NCBI GenBank assembly: GCA_013298775.1
Contig: JAAFIV010000002.1
Coordinates: 62,001 to 126,000, forward strand
Reading direction: 5' to 3'
From: Ignavibacteria bacterium
GTDB lineage: Bacteria > Bacteroidota > Ignavibacteria > Kapaibacteriales > UBA4661
DNA: 64,000 bases
Part shown: one piece after another, positions 62,583 to 64,000 of the stretch
Position numbering within the stretch: the first letter of the stretch is position 1
Layout: every line of letters begins with the position of its first letter
Notes under the pieces: generated by a model
The model's input: the letters and a program-made list of their open reading frames with translations, nothing else
Told to the model about the DNA's origin: nothing
The model's database searches: none
Made by a program: the position numbers and the translations under genes

Positions 62583-64000
62583 ATGAATAATTTTTTGTCT
62601 TGGTTTAATAACCGTAAGGTTGGTAGTAAAGTAACGCTGATTCTGGGGTCAATTATTGTCCTTTTGGTTGTTCTGAGCCTTGGTACTATTTTCTCTATGA
62701 GAATACTTTCCAAAAATACCGAAGAAATTTTTGAGAAGAACCTAAAACCAATCGCCACGCTTGGACTTATTCGGCAAAATATCCCCTATACACGCGTATT
62801 ATTGCGCGATATGATAATTTTTACCGATAATTCCATTGTTCAAGCGCGACTAGCAGAAATGCAAAACAGTATCAAGGAAACGAATACAAATATTGCCTTG
62901 TATCAATCCTTGATTTCAAGCCCGGAAGAACGTGCTGCTTTTGAAGATTTCCAACAAAAATTGAAAATATTCCGAGAAGCACGGCAGACTATTATTAACC
63001 TCGTATTGCAAGAAAGGCGGCAAGAAGCCATTCTGCTTTTAGAATCTCAATGTATTCCCAAAAGCCGCGATGTGTTGTCTGCCTTACAAAAAATTGTTGA
63101 TATAAATTTTCAACAAGCAGAAGCATTTGCCCAAAAAAGTCGGCAAAGTAGCTTCATTGCTACTCTTTGTATTGTATTTGCTTGCTTTGTGTGTATTCTC
63201 ACAGCCTTTATCGGACGCTATGTATTGCAACATAGCATTACAAAACGTCTCGGCTTGCTCACGCAGAAAGCCCAGCTTGTGGAGCAAGGCAATTTAGACC
63301 AAACCATTGATGTCCACGCGGAAGATGAGCTTGGGAAACTCGCATCTTCCTTTGCTGGGATGGTGAAAAGTATCAAACTTGGCATTGATAATCTTCACGC
63401 TGAAAAATCTTCGGTTGAAGCAAAGGTCGTGCAAGCAGTGGAAAAGAGCGAGCAAGAACGACGGTACTTGCAAACAAGTTCGGAAAAACTCCTCGCTGTT
63501 TTAGAAGAATTTGCCGACGGCGATTTACGTGTACGTGTGAGCGAAGAGAAAAGTGCAATCAAACACGACAATGACAACATGGAAAAAATATTTCACGGCT
63601 TTAATCATAGCGTAGAAGCGGTCGAAAATTTGGTATGCGAAGTAGTAACAAATGTGGACCAAACAACCGTTGTTTCCACGCACATTGGGTTAGCAACACG
63701 GCAAATCGCCGCCACAAGCCAAGAACAAGCGGCGCAAATCACGCAGATTGCCTCCAGCATTGAAGAAATGGCGCGGTCAATCACGGAAAATGCGCACCAC
63801 GCCGCACAGGTGGATTCTTTGACCCGCGAAGCAGGAGAAAGCGCGATGCAGGGTGCGCAGGTGGTTCAATCGGCTGTAAGTAAAATTCAAGAAATAGCGA
63901 CCGTCGTCAGCGATGCCGCTATAACGGTTGAGAAACTGGGGAATTCTAGTGCAGAAATTGGTGAAATTGTACAGGTGATTGAAGAAATTGCCGACCAGAC
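62583..64000 (+). CDS. methyl-accepting chemotaxis protein, 3' end missing
   Basis: An open frame from ATG 62583 to the window edge (472 codons, no stop). A short basic N-terminus leads into helix 1 (LILGSIIVLLVVLSLGTIFS). A four-helix-bundle periplasmic sensor follows (about 43-190; RVLLRDMIIFTDN, RRQEAILLLESQC), then helix 2 (FIATLCIVFACFVCILTAFI), HAMP (about 220-270; LVEQGNLDQTIDVHAEDELG), a second coiled HAMP-like segment (EEFADGDLRVRV), and the start of the MCP signalling domain (TSQEQAAQITQIASSIEEMA). Methylation-site Glu/Gln pairs are visible; the CheW/CheA-binding hairpin lies beyond the window. No other che genes are in view. Confidence 0.92.
   Translation, partial: MNNFLSWFNNRKVGSKVTLILGSIIVLLVVLSLGTIFSMRILSKNTEEIFEKNLKPIATLGLIRQNIPYTRVLLRDMIIFTDNSIVQARLAEMQNSIKETNTNIALYQSLISSPEERAAFEDFQQKLKIFREARQTIINLVLQERRQEAILLLESQCIPKSRDVLSALQKIVDINFQQAEAFAQKSRQSSFIATLCIVFACFVCILTAFIGRYVLQHSITKRLGLLTQKAQLVEQGNLDQTIDVHAEDELGKLASSFAGMVKSIKLGIDNLHAEKSSVEAKVVQAVEKSEQERRYLQTSSEKLLAVLEEFADGDLRVRVSEEKSAIKHDNDNMEKIFHGFNHSVEAVENLVCEVVTNVDQTTVVSTHIGLATRQIAATSQEQAAQITQIASSIEEMARSITENAHHAAQVDSLTREAGESAMQGAQVVQSAVSKIQEIATVVSDAAITVEKLGNSSAEIGEIVQVIEEIADQ

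Overview
The window looks like chromosome from a Gram-negative member of the Bacteroidota/Chlorobiota (FCB) group. Evidence: a huge subtilisin-like protease ending in a type IX secretion (Por) sorting domain, TonB-type outer-membrane receptors, OmpA-type and beta-barrel outer-membrane proteins, LytS/LytTR pairs, many MacB/FtsX-type permeases, and TAnnTTTG-type promoter elements. A Kapabacteria/Ignavibacteria-like lineage is my best guess, but gene content alone does not prove it. No tRNA, rRNA, CRISPR array or complete insertion sequence was seen.

Layout. 1-6.4 kb: tail of a membrane protein, a NarL-type response regulator, and two LytS kinase/LytTR regulator pairs separated by a DoxX-like gene. 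6.4-13.5 kb: Nudix hydrolase, then a MacAB-like export set (adaptor 12174-13424, permease 8711-11188, ATPase 7130-7813) interleaved with a VapBC-like pair and a Uma2 gene on the other strand. 13.7-18 kb: OpgC-like membrane protein, then an NtrC-class regulator and its histidine kinase. 18-22 kb: an OmpA-FecR protein whose signal-peptide region carries two in-frame copies of a dispersed repeat, with a second kinase. 22-33 kb: TonB-dependent receptor, Nramp-UspA fusion, and a 1790-residue Ser/Thr kinase-ATPase-GAF-histidine kinase. 33-36 kb: lone ABC ATPase and KatG. 36.4-39.5 kb: an AT-rich island (S41 protease, EreA/ChaN-like protein) with attC-like ends. 39.5-45.4 kb: a decaying array of ABC permeases led by an intact one carrying an inserted CBM48-like domain. 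45.6-52.4 kb: FG-GAP lipoprotein, HigA-like antitoxin, another permease, two PD-(D/E)XK genes, a nested palindromic repeat and a beta-barrel protein. 52.5-64 kb: T9SS subtilase, DUF433/DUF5615 pair, SbtA-like transporter, TPR-SGNH esterase and a partial chemotaxis receptor.

The main new observation is a probable sigma-54 regulon. Four envelope-export genes (permease 8711, adaptor 12174, ATPase 32937, permease 42624), and less surely the T9SS protease 52580, each have a tandem palindrome of form TGTYC-N6/7-GVACR, N5, TGTTC-N6-GGACA. It lies 74-75 or 85 bp upstream of a TGGCAY -24 element. The NtrC-class regulator and kinase beside the adaptor gene are the obvious candidates to bind and control these sites. 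This would tie physically scattered pieces (an ATPase without a permease, permeases without an ATPase, an adaptor) into one inducible envelope export or stress response.
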